A program made the position numbers and the translations under genes. Below are positions 23,093 to 32,816 of a DNA stretch of 39,158 bases, piece by piece. The stretch lies in assembly GCA_938034975.1 (NCBI GenBank), contig CALHNI010000029.1, positions 1 to 39,158 on the forward strand, read 5' to 3'. Origin of the DNA: Candidatus Goldiibacteriota bacterium. GTDB lineage: Bacteria > Oederibacteriota > PGYV01 > DYJU01. The stretch's first letter is position 1, and each line of letters starts with the position of its first letter. Below the pieces are notes generated by a model. It was not told where the DNA came from, did no database searches, and saw only the letters and a list, made by a program, of their open reading frames with translations.

Positions 23093-24721
23093 TCAAAAAT
23101 TTTTTTTCTTTTTCTTATACGAAACAGCAATAAATTCACGAAAAAGCGGATGCGCTTTATCAGGTTTTGACTTAAATTCAGGATGAAATTGCACAGCAAT
23201 AAACCATGGATGGTTTTTAAGTTCTATAATTTCAACAAGCATACCATTTGGAGATAAGCCGGAAAAAATAACACCTGCCTTTTCATATTTTTCTCTGTAT
23301 ATATTATTAAATTCATATCTATGTCTATGCCTCTCAAATATGACTTTTTCTTTATAAGCAGCAAATGCTTTTGTATCTTTTTTTAAAGAACATGGATAAG
23401 CACCAAGTCTCATTGTGCCTCCCATATTTTTTGTATTCTTCTGATCTTCCATCAGTGCAATAACAGGATATTTTGTATCTTTATCAAATTCTGTTGAATT
23501 ACATCCTTTAAGATTCAATACATTTCTGCCAATCTCAATAATTGATGCTTGCATCCCCAAGCATATTCCTAAAAAAGGTATCTTTTTTTCCCTTGCATAC
23601 CTTATAGCTATTATTTTGCCTTCTATTCCACGCACACCAAATCCACCTGGGACCAATATGCCATCAGAACCCTTTAAAATTTTTTGCGCATTTTCATCAC
23701 AATCAAGTGTTTCAGAGTCAACCCAATTTATATTCACCTTTAATCTATTTGCAATTCCACCATGAATAATTGCTTCTTTTATTGATTTATACGCATCTAA
23801 TACATCAACATATTTTCCAACAACAGAAACTTTCACTGTATCTTTTGGATGTTTTATTTTGTTTGCTATTTCTTCCCATTTTTTTATATTAAGTTTTTTT
23901 GCCCTGTCTTTCAGATGTAATTTTTTAACTATCAATTCATCTGTTTTTTGTGATGCAAACATCAAAGGAACTTCATAAATAGAAGCAACATCAAGACCCA
24001 GTATAACCGCATTATTTTCCACATTGCAAAACAATGCAATTTTTTCTTTTTCTGAATTTGTCAATTCTTTTTCAGTTCTACAAATCAAAATATCCGGTTG
24101 AATTCCTATAGACCGAAGCAAAGAAACGCTATGCTGAGTAGGTTTTGTTTTTATCTCTCCAGCTACTTTTATAAATGGAACAAGGGTCAAATGGATATAA
24201 AGAACATTATTTTTCCCAACGTCAAGAGCAAACTGCCTTATGGCTTCTAAAAAAGGAAGAGACTCAATATCTCCTACGGTTCCGCCAATTTCAACAATGA
24301 CAATATCAACATTTTTTTGTTCTGATAACAGTTTTATCATGCTCTTTATTTCATTTGTAATATGCGGTATGACCTGCACAGTTTTTCCTAAAAATTCACC
24401 TTTCCTTTCTTTTTCAATTATGCTTCCATAAATTTTTCCAGTTGTTATATTATTTAAGGCAGTATATTTTGAAGAAGTAAACCTTTCATAATGCCCAATA
24501 TCTAAATCAGTTTCTGCGCCATCTTCTGTAACATATACTTCACCATGTTGAAAAGGATTCATAGTGCCTGCATCAACATTTAAATATGGATCTAACTTTT
24601 GAATTGTTATTTTAAATCCCCTTCCTTCAAGCAATGCTCCTATTGCAGATGATGCAATTCCTTTACCCAGGGATGATACAACGCCACCTGTTATAAAAAT
24701 ATATTTCTTCTCTTTTGGCAT
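23093..24721 (-). CDS. pyrG: CTP synthase PyrG
   Basis: Aminates UTP to CTP with glutamine. The 542 residues cover both domains. The N-terminal synthetase begins YIFITGGVVSSLGKGIASS with the P-loop-like segment and continues with QKLDPYLNVDAGTMNPFQHGEV in two conserved parts (41-61). The C-terminal class I glutaminase has GICLGMQ (Cys387 nucleophile) and FHPEF (His and Glu of the triad). Length is standard. GGTGG ribosome binding site. It follows carB by 44 bases, making a carA-carB-pyrG pyrimidine operon that supplies carbamoyl phosphate and the last nucleotide step. Confidence 0.98.
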   Translation of the reverse strand: MPKEKKYIFITGGVVSSLGKGIASSAIGALLEGRGFKITIQKLDPYLNVDAGTMNPFQHGEVYVTEDGAETDLDIGHYERFTSSKYTALNNITTGKIYGSIIEKERKGEFLGKTVQVIPHITNEIKSMIKLLSEQKNVDIVIVEIGGTVGDIESLPFLEAIRQFALDVGKNNVLYIHLTLVPFIKVAGEIKTKPTQHSVSLLRSIGIQPDILICRTEKELTNSEKEKIALFCNVENNAVILGLDVASIYEVPLMFASQKTDELIVKKLHLKDRAKKLNIKKWEEIANKIKHPKDTVKVSVVGKYVDVLDAYKSIKEAIIHGGIANRLKVNINWVDSETLDCDENAQKILKGSDGILVPGGFGVRGIEGKIIAIRYAREKKIPFLGICLGMQASIIEIGRNVLNLKGCNSTEFDKDTKYPVIALMEDQKNTKNMGGTMRLGAYPCSLKKDTKAFAAYKEKVIFERHRHRYEFNNIYREKYEKAGVIFSGLSPNGMLVEIIELKNHPWFIAVQFHPEFKSKPDKAHPLFREFIAVSYKKKKKNF

Positions 24722-24765
24722 AATTTACCACCTTTTTAATTTTTCCGATTAAATTTATTTTTAAT

Positions 24766-27700
24766 CTATGTTTTATAGTATTTCTGTAAACTTTTTATAG
24801 TAACTTTTTTCTTATTCACAGATGTAATGGAAGTAATAATTGCCTGTGCACCGAATAAAGTAGTAGTATAAGGAATACCAAAAATTATCGCATTTCTTCT
24901 TATCTCAAAATCATCGCTTCTTGGTCCTTTTCCTGCCGGAGTATTAATTATCAAATCAATCTTTTTATCTTTTATCATGTCTATAATATTGGGTCTACCT
25001 TCATGGACTTTTTTTACTTTTTCAACTTTTATACCTGCATTAGAAAGAACATTTGCAGTCCCTTCAGTTGCAATTATTTTAAATCCCTGGTTTTCAAATT
25101 GATTTGCAATAGTAATTATATTGCGTTTATCTTTATTCTTTACACTTACAAAAACACTTCCTTTTAAAGGTATCTTCTGTCCAGCGGCAACCTGGGATTT
25201 ATAATAAGCCAAACCAAAATCTTCATCAATTCCCATAACCTCACCTGTTGATTTCATTTCAGGGCCTAAAACTGAATCTACCCCTGGAAATTTAAGAAAA
25301 GGAAAAACAGATTCTTTTACAGCAAACCATTTTAAATCCAGTTTTTCTTTCACCTTCATTTCCCTAATTGTCTTACCTATCATTATCTTTGTAGCAATTT
25401 TTGCCCATGGAATACCTGTTGCTTTTGAAACAAATGGAACTGTCCTTGATGCTCTTGGATTTACTTCAAGCACATAAACCAAATCATTTTTTACTGCATA
25501 CTGAACATTCATCAATCCTTTGACTTTTAATACAAGTGCCAGTTTATAGGTATAATCTCTTATTTTATCTATTATGTCCTTTCTCAGTGTTATAGGTGGT
25601 ATAACACAGGCAGAATCGCCTGAATGAATCCCTGCTTCTTCTATATGCTCCATTATACCTGCAATCACAACATCTTTTCCATCTGCAACACAATCAACAT
25701 CTACTTCAACAGCATCTTCTAAAAATTTATCTATCAATATAGGATATTTTTCTGATACGACGAATGCCTCCCTTGCAAATTTTTCAAAACTTTCATCATC
25801 ATAAACAATTTCCATTGCGCGCCCTCCAAGCACATAAGAAGGTCTGACAAGAGCAGGGAAGCCTATCTGTTTTACTATTTTTTTTGCTTCATTTAATGAA
25901 AAAGCAGTTCCGTTTTCAGGTCTGTTGATTTTTAATTTACTCAATATCTTATCAAATTTTTTTCTGTCTTCTGCTATATCTATTGATACAGGAGAAGTTC
26001 CGATTATTTTGACTCCGTTTTTATAAAGGTCCATAGCCAGTTTTAAAGGTGTCTGTCCGCCAAACTGCACAATGAATGCAGAGTTTTTTCCTTCTTGATC
26101 TGCAATATTTAAAACATCTTCCAATGTAAGCGGTTCAAAATAAAGTTTATCAGATGTGTCATAATCAGTTGATACTGTTTCAGGATTACAATTAACCATA
26201 GATACCTCATATCCAGCCTCTCGTAATGCAAAAACCCCATGCACACAACAATAATCAAATTCAATACCCTGACCTATTCTGTTTGGGCCTCCACCTAAAA
26301 CGATAACCTTTTTCCTTTTAGAAACAGGATTTTCATTTTCATCTTCATAAGTAGAATAAAGATATGGTGTATATGCTTTGAATTCTGCTGCGCATGTGTC
26401 AATAATTTTATAAACAGGTTTAATATTAAATTCTTTTCTTATCTTTCTTATTTTTTCATGTTGGATATTTAAAATTTTTCCTATCTGAAAATCAGAAAAA
26501 CCATTTGCTTTGCATTTTTTTAAAACTTCTTTGAATTTTTTTTTGTTCTTTTTACTATATATTTTTTTATTTTTCCATTTTTTCAATTCATTTTCTGTAT
26601 CCAATATATCTTTTAAATTATTTAAAAACCATTTATCAATTCCAGTTAGAGAATAAATTTCATCAACAGTAAACTTTTTTTCAAATGCATATCTTAAATA
26701 AAACAACCTTAAGGAGTTAGGAATTTGGAGTTTTTTCTTTATTTCTTCTTTTGTTAAATCTGAGATATCCGAATCTTTTCCATCAGAACCAAACCCATAT
26801 CTTCCGATTTCAAGGGAACGAATAGCTTTCTGGAAGGATTCTTTAAATGTTCTCCCTATTGCCATAACTTCTCCTACTGATTTCATCTGGACACCGAGAA
26901 TATCTTGTGTATCCTTAAATTTTTCAAAAGTAAATCTTGGAATCTTGGTAACAACATAATCAAGAGTGGGTTCAAATGAAGCAGGTGTATATTTTGTTAT
27001 ATCATTTGGAATCTCATCAAGTGTATACCCTATAGCAAGTTTTGCAGCAATTTTTGCTATTGGGAAACCTGTTGCTTTTGAAGCAAGAGCGGATGATCTG
27101 GACACCCTAGGATTCATCTCTATTACAACCTTTTTTCCATTATCTGGGTTAACTGCAAATTGTATATTTGAACCTCCGGTATCAACCCCTATCTCACGTA
27201 TAATCGCAATTGCTGCATCGCGCATTATCTGATATTCCCTGTCAGAGAGTGTCTGGGCAGGAGCAACAGTTATGGAATCACCTGTATGCACACCCATAGG
27301 ATCAAAATTTTCAATGGAACAAATAATAACAACATTATCTTTCTTATCTCGCATAACTTCCAGTTCATATTCTTTCCAGCCAATTACTGATTCTTCAATC
27401 AAAACTTTTCCCACCGGAGAATCTTTAAGTCCATTAAAAACCTTTTCTTCAAATTCTTCTATATTGTATGCTATTCCTCCGCCGGTTCCGCCAAGCGTAA
27501 AAGCAGGTCTTATAATTACAGGAAAATTTATTTTTTTAAGTATATCCTTTGCTTGTTCAATTGATATTACATATTCTGAAAAAGGGACATCAAGTCCTAT
27601 TTTTTGCATTGCTTTTTTAAATAATAATCTATCTTCTGCTTTTTTTATTGCTTCAAAATCAGCTCCTATAAGTTCTATTTTATATTTATGTATTATTCCT

Positions 27701-28014
27701 TTTTCGTAAAGTTCCATAGCAAGATTAAGTCCTGTCTGTCCACCTACTGTTGGTAATATTGCATCAGGTCCTTCTTTTTCAATTATACTCGTGAGGATCT
27801 CTGCATTAAGCGGCTCAATATAAGTAGCATCTGCAAATTCATGATCGGTCATAATCGTTGCAGGGTTTGAATTTACCAGTATTACTTTATAACCTTCTTC
27901 CTTTAATGCCTTGCATGCTTGGGTTCCGGAATAATCAAATTCACATGCCTGCCCTATTACAATAGGACCGGAACCAATCAGTAATATTTTTTTCAAATCA
28001 TTTCTTTTTGGCAT
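24766..28014 (-). CDS. carB: Carbamoyl-phosphate synthase large subunit CarB
   Basis: Makes carbamoyl phosphate from bicarbonate, ATP and ammonia delivered by CarA; feeds pyrimidines and arginine. The 1082 residues show the internal duplication of the family. The first ATP-grasp half opens with [22 protein letters not shown] and is followed by an oligomerisation region (about 400-550). The second half opens with [20 protein letters not shown], and a C-terminal MGS-like allosteric domain (about 940-1082) follows. Glu-rich metal sites EMNPR and EVNPRASR are intact. It starts directly after the carA stop (TAAATG), so translation is coupled. Confidence 0.98.
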   Translation of the reverse strand: MPKRNDLKKILLIGSGPIVIGQACEFDYSGTQACKALKEEGYKVILVNSNPATIMTDHEFADATYIEPLNAEILTSIIEKEGPDAILPTVGGQTGLNLAMELYEKGIIHKYKIELIGADFEAIKKAEDRLLFKKAMQKIGLDVPFSEYVISIEQAKDILKKINFPVIIRPAFTLGGTGGGIAYNIEEFEEKVFNGLKDSPVGKVLIEESVIGWKEYELEVMRDKKDNVVIICSIENFDPMGVHTGDSITVAPAQTLSDREYQIMRDAAIAIIREIGVDTGGSNIQFAVNPDNGKKVVIEMNPRVSRSSALASKATGFPIAKIAAKLAIGYTLDEIPNDITKYTPASFEPTLDYVVTKIPRFTFEKFKDTQDILGVQMKSVGEVMAIGRTFKESFQKAIRSLEIGRYGFGSDGKDSDISDLTKEEIKKKLQIPNSLRLFYLRYAFEKKFTVDEIYSLTGIDKWFLNNLKDILDTENELKKWKNKKIYSKKNKKKFKEVLKKCKANGFSDFQIGKILNIQHEKIRKIRKEFNIKPVYKIIDTCAAEFKAYTPYLYSTYEDENENPVSKRKKVIVLGGGPNRIGQGIEFDYCCVHGVFALREAGYEVSMVNCNPETVSTDYDTSDKLYFEPLTLEDVLNIADQEGKNSAFIVQFGGQTPLKLAMDLYKNGVKIIGTSPVSIDIAEDRKKFDKILSKLKINRPENGTAFSLNEAKKIVKQIGFPALVRPSYVLGGRAMEIVYDDESFEKFAREAFVVSEKYPILIDKFLEDAVEVDVDCVADGKDVVIAGIMEHIEEAGIHSGDSACVIPPITLRKDIIDKIRDYTYKLALVLKVKGLMNVQYAVKNDLVYVLEVNPRASRTVPFVSKATGIPWAKIATKIMIGKTIREMKVKEKLDLKWFAVKESVFPFLKFPGVDSVLGPEMKSTGEVMGIDEDFGLAYYKSQVAAGQKIPLKGSVFVSVKNKDKRNIITIANQFENQGFKIIATEGTANVLSNAGIKVEKVKKVHEGRPNIIDMIKDKKIDLIINTPAGKGPRSDDFEIRRNAIIFGIPYTTTLFGAQAIITSITSVNKKKVTIKSLQKYYKT

Positions 28015-29196
28015 TTATTTCCATGTCTCCATATTTTTTATAAATTTTGCAAAAACATATCTTGCATCATGTGGTCCTGCAGATGCTTCCGGATGGTATT
28101 GCACTGAATATGCTTTTATTTCAGGCACTTCCAGTCCTTCCACTGTTTTATCATTTAAATTTATATGAGTTATCCTGACATTATATTTTGATTTTTTTAA
28201 TGAATCAGCATCAACTGCAAACCCATGATTCTGGACTGTTATATCTACCTTTTTTGTCTGCAAATCAATAACCGGCTGGTTTGCTCCCCGATGACCGAAT
28301 TTCATCTTATATGTCTTACCGCCAAGTGCAAGCGCAAGGAATTGGTGACCAAAACAAATACCAAATATAGGTTTATATCCCAGCAGTTTTTTCAATGTCT
28401 CATAAATATACGGTGCTCCTTGTGGATCCCCGGGACCATTTGACAGAAATATACCATCAGGGTTTAGTTCTTTTATTCTTTTTTCGTCTGTCCAGGCAGG
28501 CACAACTGTGACATTACAATTCAATTCTGCGAATATCCTTAATATTTCGTGTTTCATACCGTAATCAAAAGCAACTACTTTGTATTTCTTACGATTAACA
28601 AAAATTTTTAAAAATCTGTCTTCATTGGATGAAATTTTAAGACGTGGCAGTTTTTTTTCTATATCCCATTTAAATTCCTTTTTTGTTGAAACATATTGAA
28701 CAAGATCCTTGCCCACTATGGACTCAGAATCTCTTACTTTTTTTAACAACGAATTATAATCCAAATCAATTGTTGATAAAACCGCTCTCATTGCACCAAA
28801 ATCTCTTATATGCTTTGTTAAAGCACGTGTATCTATGCCTTCTATGGCAGGTATGTTACTTTTTATAAGGTACGATGTAAGTGCTCCTTTTGCCCTCCAG
28901 TTACTCGGGGTCTTACACATTTCTTTGACAACAAATCCCTCAACCCACGGCTTTATTGATTCGGTATCTTCTAAGTTAAATCCATAATTACCTATCTCTG
29001 GATATGTCATAACTACTATTTGCCCTTTGTAAGAAGGGTCAGTTAAGACCTCCTGATAACCCATCATAGATGTATTAAAAACAATTTCTCCAAAGCGCTC
29101 GCCTTTGGCACCCGCTGATATTCCTTCAAAATATGTTCCATCTTCCAAAACAAGGATCGCTCTTGAATTTTTTTTAGACGTCCTATCTTTTTTCAT
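28015..29196 (-). CDS. carA: Carbamoyl-phosphate synthase small subunit CarA
   Basis: Glutamine-hydrolysing subunit of carbamoyl-phosphate synthase. The 393 residues include the N-terminal CPSase_sm domain (LEDGTYFEGISAGA, FNTSMMGYQEVLTDPSYKGQ as two segments) and a class I amidotransferase domain with GICFGHQ (Cys281), His368 and Glu370 in YHPEA. All triad residues are present. AAGGAAA ribosome binding site. First gene of carA-carB-pyrG. The leader has an inverted repeat at 29221-29249. Confidence 0.98.
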   Translation of the reverse strand: MKKDRTSKKNSRAILVLEDGTYFEGISAGAKGERFGEIVFNTSMMGYQEVLTDPSYKGQIVVMTYPEIGNYGFNLEDTESIKPWVEGFVVKEMCKTPSNWRAKGALTSYLIKSNIPAIEGIDTRALTKHIRDFGAMRAVLSTIDLDYNSLLKKVRDSESIVGKDLVQYVSTKKEFKWDIEKKLPRLKISSNEDRFLKIFVNRKKYKVVAFDYGMKHEILRIFAELNCNVTVVPAWTDEKRIKELNPDGIFLSNGPGDPQGAPYIYETLKKLLGYKPIFGICFGHQFLALALGGKTYKMKFGHRGANQPVIDLQTKKVDITVQNHGFAVDADSLKKSKYNVRITHINLNDKTVEGLEVPEIKAYSVQYHPEASAGPHDARYVFAKFIKNMETWK

Positions 29197-29220
29197 TTAT
29201 TTTCCTTAATTTAATTAATA

Positions 29221-29249
29221 AATCCCCCGCATTTGTAATGCAGGGGATT
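29221..29249 (-). promoter_or_regulatory. Leader hairpin 25 bases before carA
   Basis: A 13-bp stem with a 3-base loop, 29221-29233 with 29237-29249, the most GC-rich structure in this region (AATCCCCTGCATT on the minus strand). The single mismatch in DNA becomes a U-G pair in the minus-strand RNA, so the stem is fully paired only in the carA-sense transcript. No T-run follows. It may affect carA expression; nothing identifies it as a known pyrimidine-responsive element. Confidence 0.5.
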
Positions 29250-29278
29250 ATTTTACTATACAAAACTTCGTATACTTT

Positions 29279-29349
29279 AAAATCATTTAATAATAAATGA
29301 TTTTTTTAATTTTTATTCTTGTTAAAAAATTTATTTTGTTTTCACAAAA
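29279..29349. terminator. Two AT-rich hairpins 3' of the stand-alone glutamate synthase gene
   Basis: Hairpin one pairs TTTTGT and ACAAAA (29334-29339 with 29344-29349, loop of four). In the minus sense it is followed after four bases by ATTTTTT, fitting an end for the gene at 29441. Hairpin two pairs 29279-29289 with 29294-29304 around an ATAA loop and has a seven-T run on the plus strand (29301-29307), the wrong side for the minus gene. The 29197-29440 gap holds these and the carA leader hairpin and no gene. Confidence 0.4.
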
Positions 29350-29440
29350 CGAATTATCTGAAGCAATTCTTTGGCCTCTTTACTATTTCATACATGCCGA
29401 TACAAACTATGCTATTTTCTGTTATTAACTTTAACCTTTT

Positions 29441-31093
29441 TTATTTTTTTTTGCTCCTGCTGATTTTTTTTTTATTATCTCTCTTTACACTCCATTTACC
29501 TTTCAAGACCTCAAGCGCATCTTTCCTGTATGCGTCCATTACATAAGGTATTTTTGTAACATCCTCACACTCTCTTGTTAAAGACATCAATTCATTTCTT
29601 GTTATAGATGCTATATTGAAGCAACGTACACCAGCCATTAATTGTTGTAAACCAACCTTTATTTTATCTGCAAAACTGTAAATACCAATAGCGCCCAGAG
29701 GTATATTCTTTATCTCTTTTGTGCCGACAAGTTTTTTCACTGCTTCGTAATTTACAAAAATTTCCTCAACAGTAGTTCCAAATTCACTCACTGTTTTCGG
29801 TAGTTTGTTTTCCTTTATCCATTTGTCAATATTTTTACCTACCATACCAGGTATCATTAAAGCGCGACCCATACATACTGCTTTCACATAAGGTGCACCA
29901 AGCGCGATTGCCTTAAATACACCAGATTCTTCTGAGAAACCTCCTGCAAATGCAAGGTCAGGAACTTTTTTCCCCTCTTTCCTTAAAATTTCTGCAAATT
30001 CATAAGCAGCAGAATGCAGGTATAATGAAGGAACTCCCCATTCTTCCATCATTCCCCATGGGCTCATTCCGGTTCCACCTGGTGCTCCATCAATTGTTAT
30101 TAAATCTATCTCTGCATTGGAACCCCATGCAATTGCCATTGCAAGTTCTCTTAATGAATATGCTCCTGTTTTTAAGGTAATTCTTTTGTATCCTAATTTA
30201 CGTAATCTTTTTACTTCTGCATAAAAACTTTCCTCGTCTACAAATCCTAACCTACTGTGTCTTTCAAACTCTTTCAATGCACCATCTTTAAATGCTGCCT
30301 GATTTACAGGATCTGAAGGATCCGGCGTCACGATATAACCACGGCGTTGTAATTCAAGTGCACGCTCAAGATTTTTTACTTTTATTTCACCACCTATACA
30401 TTTAGCACCCTGCCCCCATTTAAGTTCAATAGTATCCAAACCATGTTTATCAATAAGATACTCTGCAACGCCAAAACGCGTATCTTCTACGTTCATCTGA
30501 ACAAGTATTTCTCCCATTCCACTTACGTCTTTATACCTTTTGTATGTATCTATTCTTCTATCCATTTCTGGAGATTTTTTTATTTTCTTATTTGAATCTA
30601 ATTCAAGACCCGGATCTATTCCGCATACATTCTCACCACAAACAATTGTAATTCCTGTAATTGCAGCTCCAACAGCAAAATGTTCCCAGTTTACCCTTGC
30701 AATTTCAGTTGAACCAAGTGCTCCTGTAAAAATCGGCAATGCCATTTTTCTTTTTATCTTCCAGCCATACTCCGTCTGTGTGTTTACATTTGGAAATCTT
30801 GCATTATCAGGATTGCCTTCCATTCCCTGTGGCAATCCTACTGCACCCAGCGCATAACCCTGAATATTTAAATGTGAGTAATCAACAGGGTAATTTTTAT
30901 CAGCTCCCGCAGTAACTTCTCCAAATGGTCCTGGATAAATAAGTTCTCTGCCTCTAAAAGTCGCTTTAAAAATTTCACAATTTCCTGTGCATCCATCAAT
31001 ACATCTTGAACAGATCCCACTCATCGGAACAACGCTTTTTGATCTGTTAAATGTTCTTGTTGCATCATTTGCATTCGGTTGTCTTAAATTCAT
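29441..31093 (-). CDS. Stand-alone FMN-binding glutamate synthase domain protein
   Basis: A 550-residue protein of the GltB central-domain type (COG0069-like), with an N-terminal cysteine cluster CSRCIDGCTGNC (28-39) and the (beta/alpha)8 FMN-binding synthase domain: IDGAPGGTGMSPWGMMEEWG, VPDLAFAGGFSEESGVFKA and AVCMGRALMIPGM. It lacks the glutaminase domain and the GXGXG C-terminal domain, as in archaeal-type glutamate synthases and related proteins whose exact reaction is often unknown. Probably it reduces 2-oxoglutarate plus ammonia or another amide donor using a separate electron carrier; that is inference. Strong GGAGGAGAAGG ribosome binding site. The leader upstream holds the paired hexaloop hairpins of an ANTAR target. 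Confidence 0.85.
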   Translation of the reverse strand: MNLRQPNANDATRTFNRSKSVVPMSGICSRCIDGCTGNCEIFKATFRGRELIYPGPFGEVTAGADKNYPVDYSHLNIQGYALGAVGLPQGMEGNPDNARFPNVNTQTEYGWKIKRKMALPIFTGALGSTEIARVNWEHFAVGAAITGITIVCGENVCGIDPGLELDSNKKIKKSPEMDRRIDTYKRYKDVSGMGEILVQMNVEDTRFGVAEYLIDKHGLDTIELKWGQGAKCIGGEIKVKNLERALELQRRGYIVTPDPSDPVNQAAFKDGALKEFERHSRLGFVDEESFYAEVKRLRKLGYKRITLKTGAYSLRELAMAIAWGSNAEIDLITIDGAPGGTGMSPWGMMEEWGVPSLYLHSAAYEFAEILRKEGKKVPDLAFAGGFSEESGVFKAIALGAPYVKAVCMGRALMIPGMVGKNIDKWIKENKLPKTVSEFGTTVEEIFVNYEAVKKLVGTKEIKNIPLGAIGIYSFADKIKVGLQQLMAGVRCFNIASITRNELMSLTRECEDVTKIPYVMDAYRKDALEVLKGKWSVKRDNKKKISRSKKK

Positions 31094-31128
31094 CCTTCTC
31101 CTCCTTTAAAATAATTTTGTTTTTTTTC

Positions 31129-31191
31129 CCGGAACACCATTGCACCGGACTTGAAGATTTTTTTATTTACCGGAAACATCTTTGCCACCGG
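31129..31191 (-). promoter_or_regulatory. Predicted ANTAR target RNA: tandem hexaloop hairpins
   Basis: In the minus-strand RNA two similar hairpins occur in order. P1 (31191-31170) has arms CCGGUGGC and GUUUCCGG around the six-base loop AAAGAU. P2 (31148-31129) has arms CCGGUGC and GUUCCGG around the six-base loop AAUGGU. Each has a U-U mismatch after the CCGG base. Both loops have A at position 1 and G at position 4, the signature bound by ANTAR proteins such as EutV and NasR. P1 lies in the last codons of the ANTAR gene; P2 lies in the spacer before the stand-alone synthase. The 21-base linker is longish. No clear T-run terminator follows P2, so the output may be translational. Confidence 0.6.
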
Positions 31192-32416
31192 ATTTTTTTT
31201 TATTAATTTCCATGGTTAAAATTATTGCCTCTGCTATTTCTTTTAATGGCTTGCATAAATCCATAGCTTTTTTTCTCATTGTGGTATATGCTTCCTCTTC
31301 TGTCATATTATTAAATTTCATCAGTATGCCTTTGGCCCGCTCAATTATTTTTCTTGTTTCTAGTGCATCTTTTACTTTTATTGTTTCTTCTTCCAGTTTT
31401 GCATTTCCTATAGCAACAGCTGCAAGGTTTGCAACAGAAGTAAGCATTTTTATTTCGTCCTCAGTAAATATGTGTTCTGTTACCGTATAAACATTTATTA
31501 CACCAGTTGTTTTTGTTTTATATATCATTGGCACGGCAAGCATTGATTTTAGACCTTCCCTTCTTGCAATCTCAGGATATTTGTAACTTGGCTCTTTTGT
31601 AACATCAATAGCGCTTATAGGCCTTTTCTCTTTTACTGCCCTACCACTTAATGACTGTCCTATCTTTAAATTTGGTTTGTTTCTGTATTCATTGCTCAAT
31701 GACTGTGTTGCTTTTATTATAAGTTCCTGTTTTTCTTCGTCATAAAGCATCACAGAACATATTTTATATTCCATAACCTCAGCGATCAAATGAACAATAA
31801 TTTTTAAAATTTCATCTACATTTTTTTCTGTAGCCATCATTTGTGTAATATTTATTAATGTTTCTATCTGTTTTTTTATCTTTTCTTTTTCAAAAGCCTG
31901 CCTTGTATTGGAAAACGAAGGCGCAAGCAATGAAGACACGGCAAAAACAAGATTGGCTTGTTGTTCATTATATGCTTTGTTTTCTGTCCCTGCAATCATA
32001 ACACCTACAAGTTCCCCAACATTAATAATTGGAGACACAATATAAAAAATATTACTACTGAGTTGTAGTTTCTTAAGCAAAGTGAATAATTCTTCGTTTT
32101 TGTTTGATAAAGGTTTTTTTATTTTCAAAATCTCCTGTTTTTCATTAATATCCAATACTATTTCTTGTGGGATTGTGATTTTTCTATCAGATACCTTTTT
32201 TATAAGACACTTGAGTAAATTATCTTCTAAAATATAAACAACAAATATGGAACATTTAAATTCTTTTACTATTAATTCTAATGAATTTGTCAGAATATCT
32301 GTTACTGAACTTCCTAATGCTATTAAGTTAATAATACTAGTAAGTATTTTATTTTCTTGCTTTATAATATTTTCTTTTATCTTTTTTGTAGTTTCTTTTC
32401 TAAATTTGGGTTTCAT
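31163..32416 (-). CDS. GAF-GAF-ANTAR antiterminator-type regulator
   Basis: A 417-residue soluble regulator: two GAF-like sensing domains (about 25-170 and 185-340) joined by a coiled-coil-like linker, then an ANTAR RNA-binding domain (about 345-402). The ANTAR signature is clear in IIERAKGILMKFNNMTEEEAYTTMRK followed by LKEIAEAII (356-381 and 391-399, shown in part). ANTAR proteins bind paired hairpins with six-base loops in leader RNAs and usually prevent termination. It sits between gltBD and the stand-alone glutamate synthase, and matching hairpins occur in both leaders. The GAF ligand (2-oxoglutarate, glutamine or a nucleotide) is unknown. Its own promoter is at 32577-32604. Confidence 0.9.
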   Translation of the reverse strand: MKPKFRKETTKKIKENIIKQENKILTSIINLIALGSSVTDILTNSLELIVKEFKCSIFVVYILEDNLLKCLIKKVSDRKITIPQEIVLDINEKQEILKIKKPLSNKNEELFTLLKKLQLSSNIFYIVSPIINVGELVGVMIAGTENKAYNEQQANLVFAVSSLLAPSFSNTRQAFEKEKIKKQIETLINITQMMATEKNVDEILKIIVHLIAEVMEYKICSVMLYDEEKQELIIKATQSLSNEYRNKPNLKIGQSLSGRAVKEKRPISAIDVTKEPSYKYPEIARREGLKSMLAVPMIYKTKTTGVINVYTVTEHIFTEDEIKMLTSVANLAAVAIGNAKLEEETIKVKDALETRKIIERAKGILMKFNNMTEEEAYTTMRKKAMDLCKPLKEIAEAIILTMEINKKKSGGKDVSGK

Positions 32417-32512
32417 TCTTTAACCCCATTTCTTACAAACAAAAAATCTTTAAAATAAAATAATATTTTTGTATTTTTGCTAACATTTACTATTTTTAAT
32501 TTAAAAAAGCAT

Positions 32513-32530
32513 AAAAAAACCACTTGGTTT
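32513..32530 (-). terminator. Possible leader attenuator before the ANTAR gene
   Basis: In the minus sense, AAACC (32530-32526), loop AAGU, GGUUU (32521-32517) followed by a T-run to 32513. A short TTAAAT/ATTTAA stem lies just upstream. It is about 100 bases before the ANTAR start and 45 bases after the predicted promoter, the position of a leader terminator, but a five-pair stem is weak. Confidence 0.35.
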
Positions 32531-32576
32531 AAATTTCATTTAACAATAGTATTCAAGCATTATTAAATTTTAAAAA

Positions 32577-32604
32577 ATTATATATTATTCAAATCAAAAG
32601 TCAA
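32577..32604 (-). promoter_or_regulatory. Promoter of the ANTAR gene
   Basis: Minus-strand TTGACT (32604-32599), a 16-base spacer and TATAAT (32582-32577). It leaves a leader of about 150 bases. The 32417-32809 gap contains this promoter, its leader and repeat copy C, and no further gene. Confidence 0.55.
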
Positions 32605-32610
32605 GTTTTT

Positions 32611-32816
32611 CCATAAAAAACGCATTAGCAATAGTTTTTTACGAAAAAACAAACTGTTTTCATTATTTTTATTTAACAAATTTTCATTTTTATAATGCAT
32701 TATTTTATTAATCTGTTTTTTTATTTTAAATAAAACAAAAGTTTTGTTTTAGATATTTTATTTCTTTAATAATATCTCTCCTGAAAATCGTAATTTTCTA
32801 TCTTGATTTTCAGGTT
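32611..32816. repeat. Dispersed hairpin-bounded repeat, copy C
   Basis: Third copy of the family. The left hairpin is degenerate (ATAAAAAACGCATT against GTTTTTTACG). The core is well conserved (TTTTTATAATGCATTA at 32687-32702, then CTGTTTTTTTATTTTAAA). The right hairpin is a 10-bp perfect stem, 32780-32789 with 32805-32814 (arm CCTGAAAATC). Its last arm overlaps the stop codon of gltD (32810-32812). The orientation relative to the upstream minus-strand gene is the same as for copy A and nadD. Confidence 0.7.

Noticed and set aside
29221-29249. PyrR-binding site or pyrimidine riboswitch before carA
   Set aside because: The consensus PyrR loop is not present, no terminator/antiterminator pair is visible, and no pyrR is in the window.
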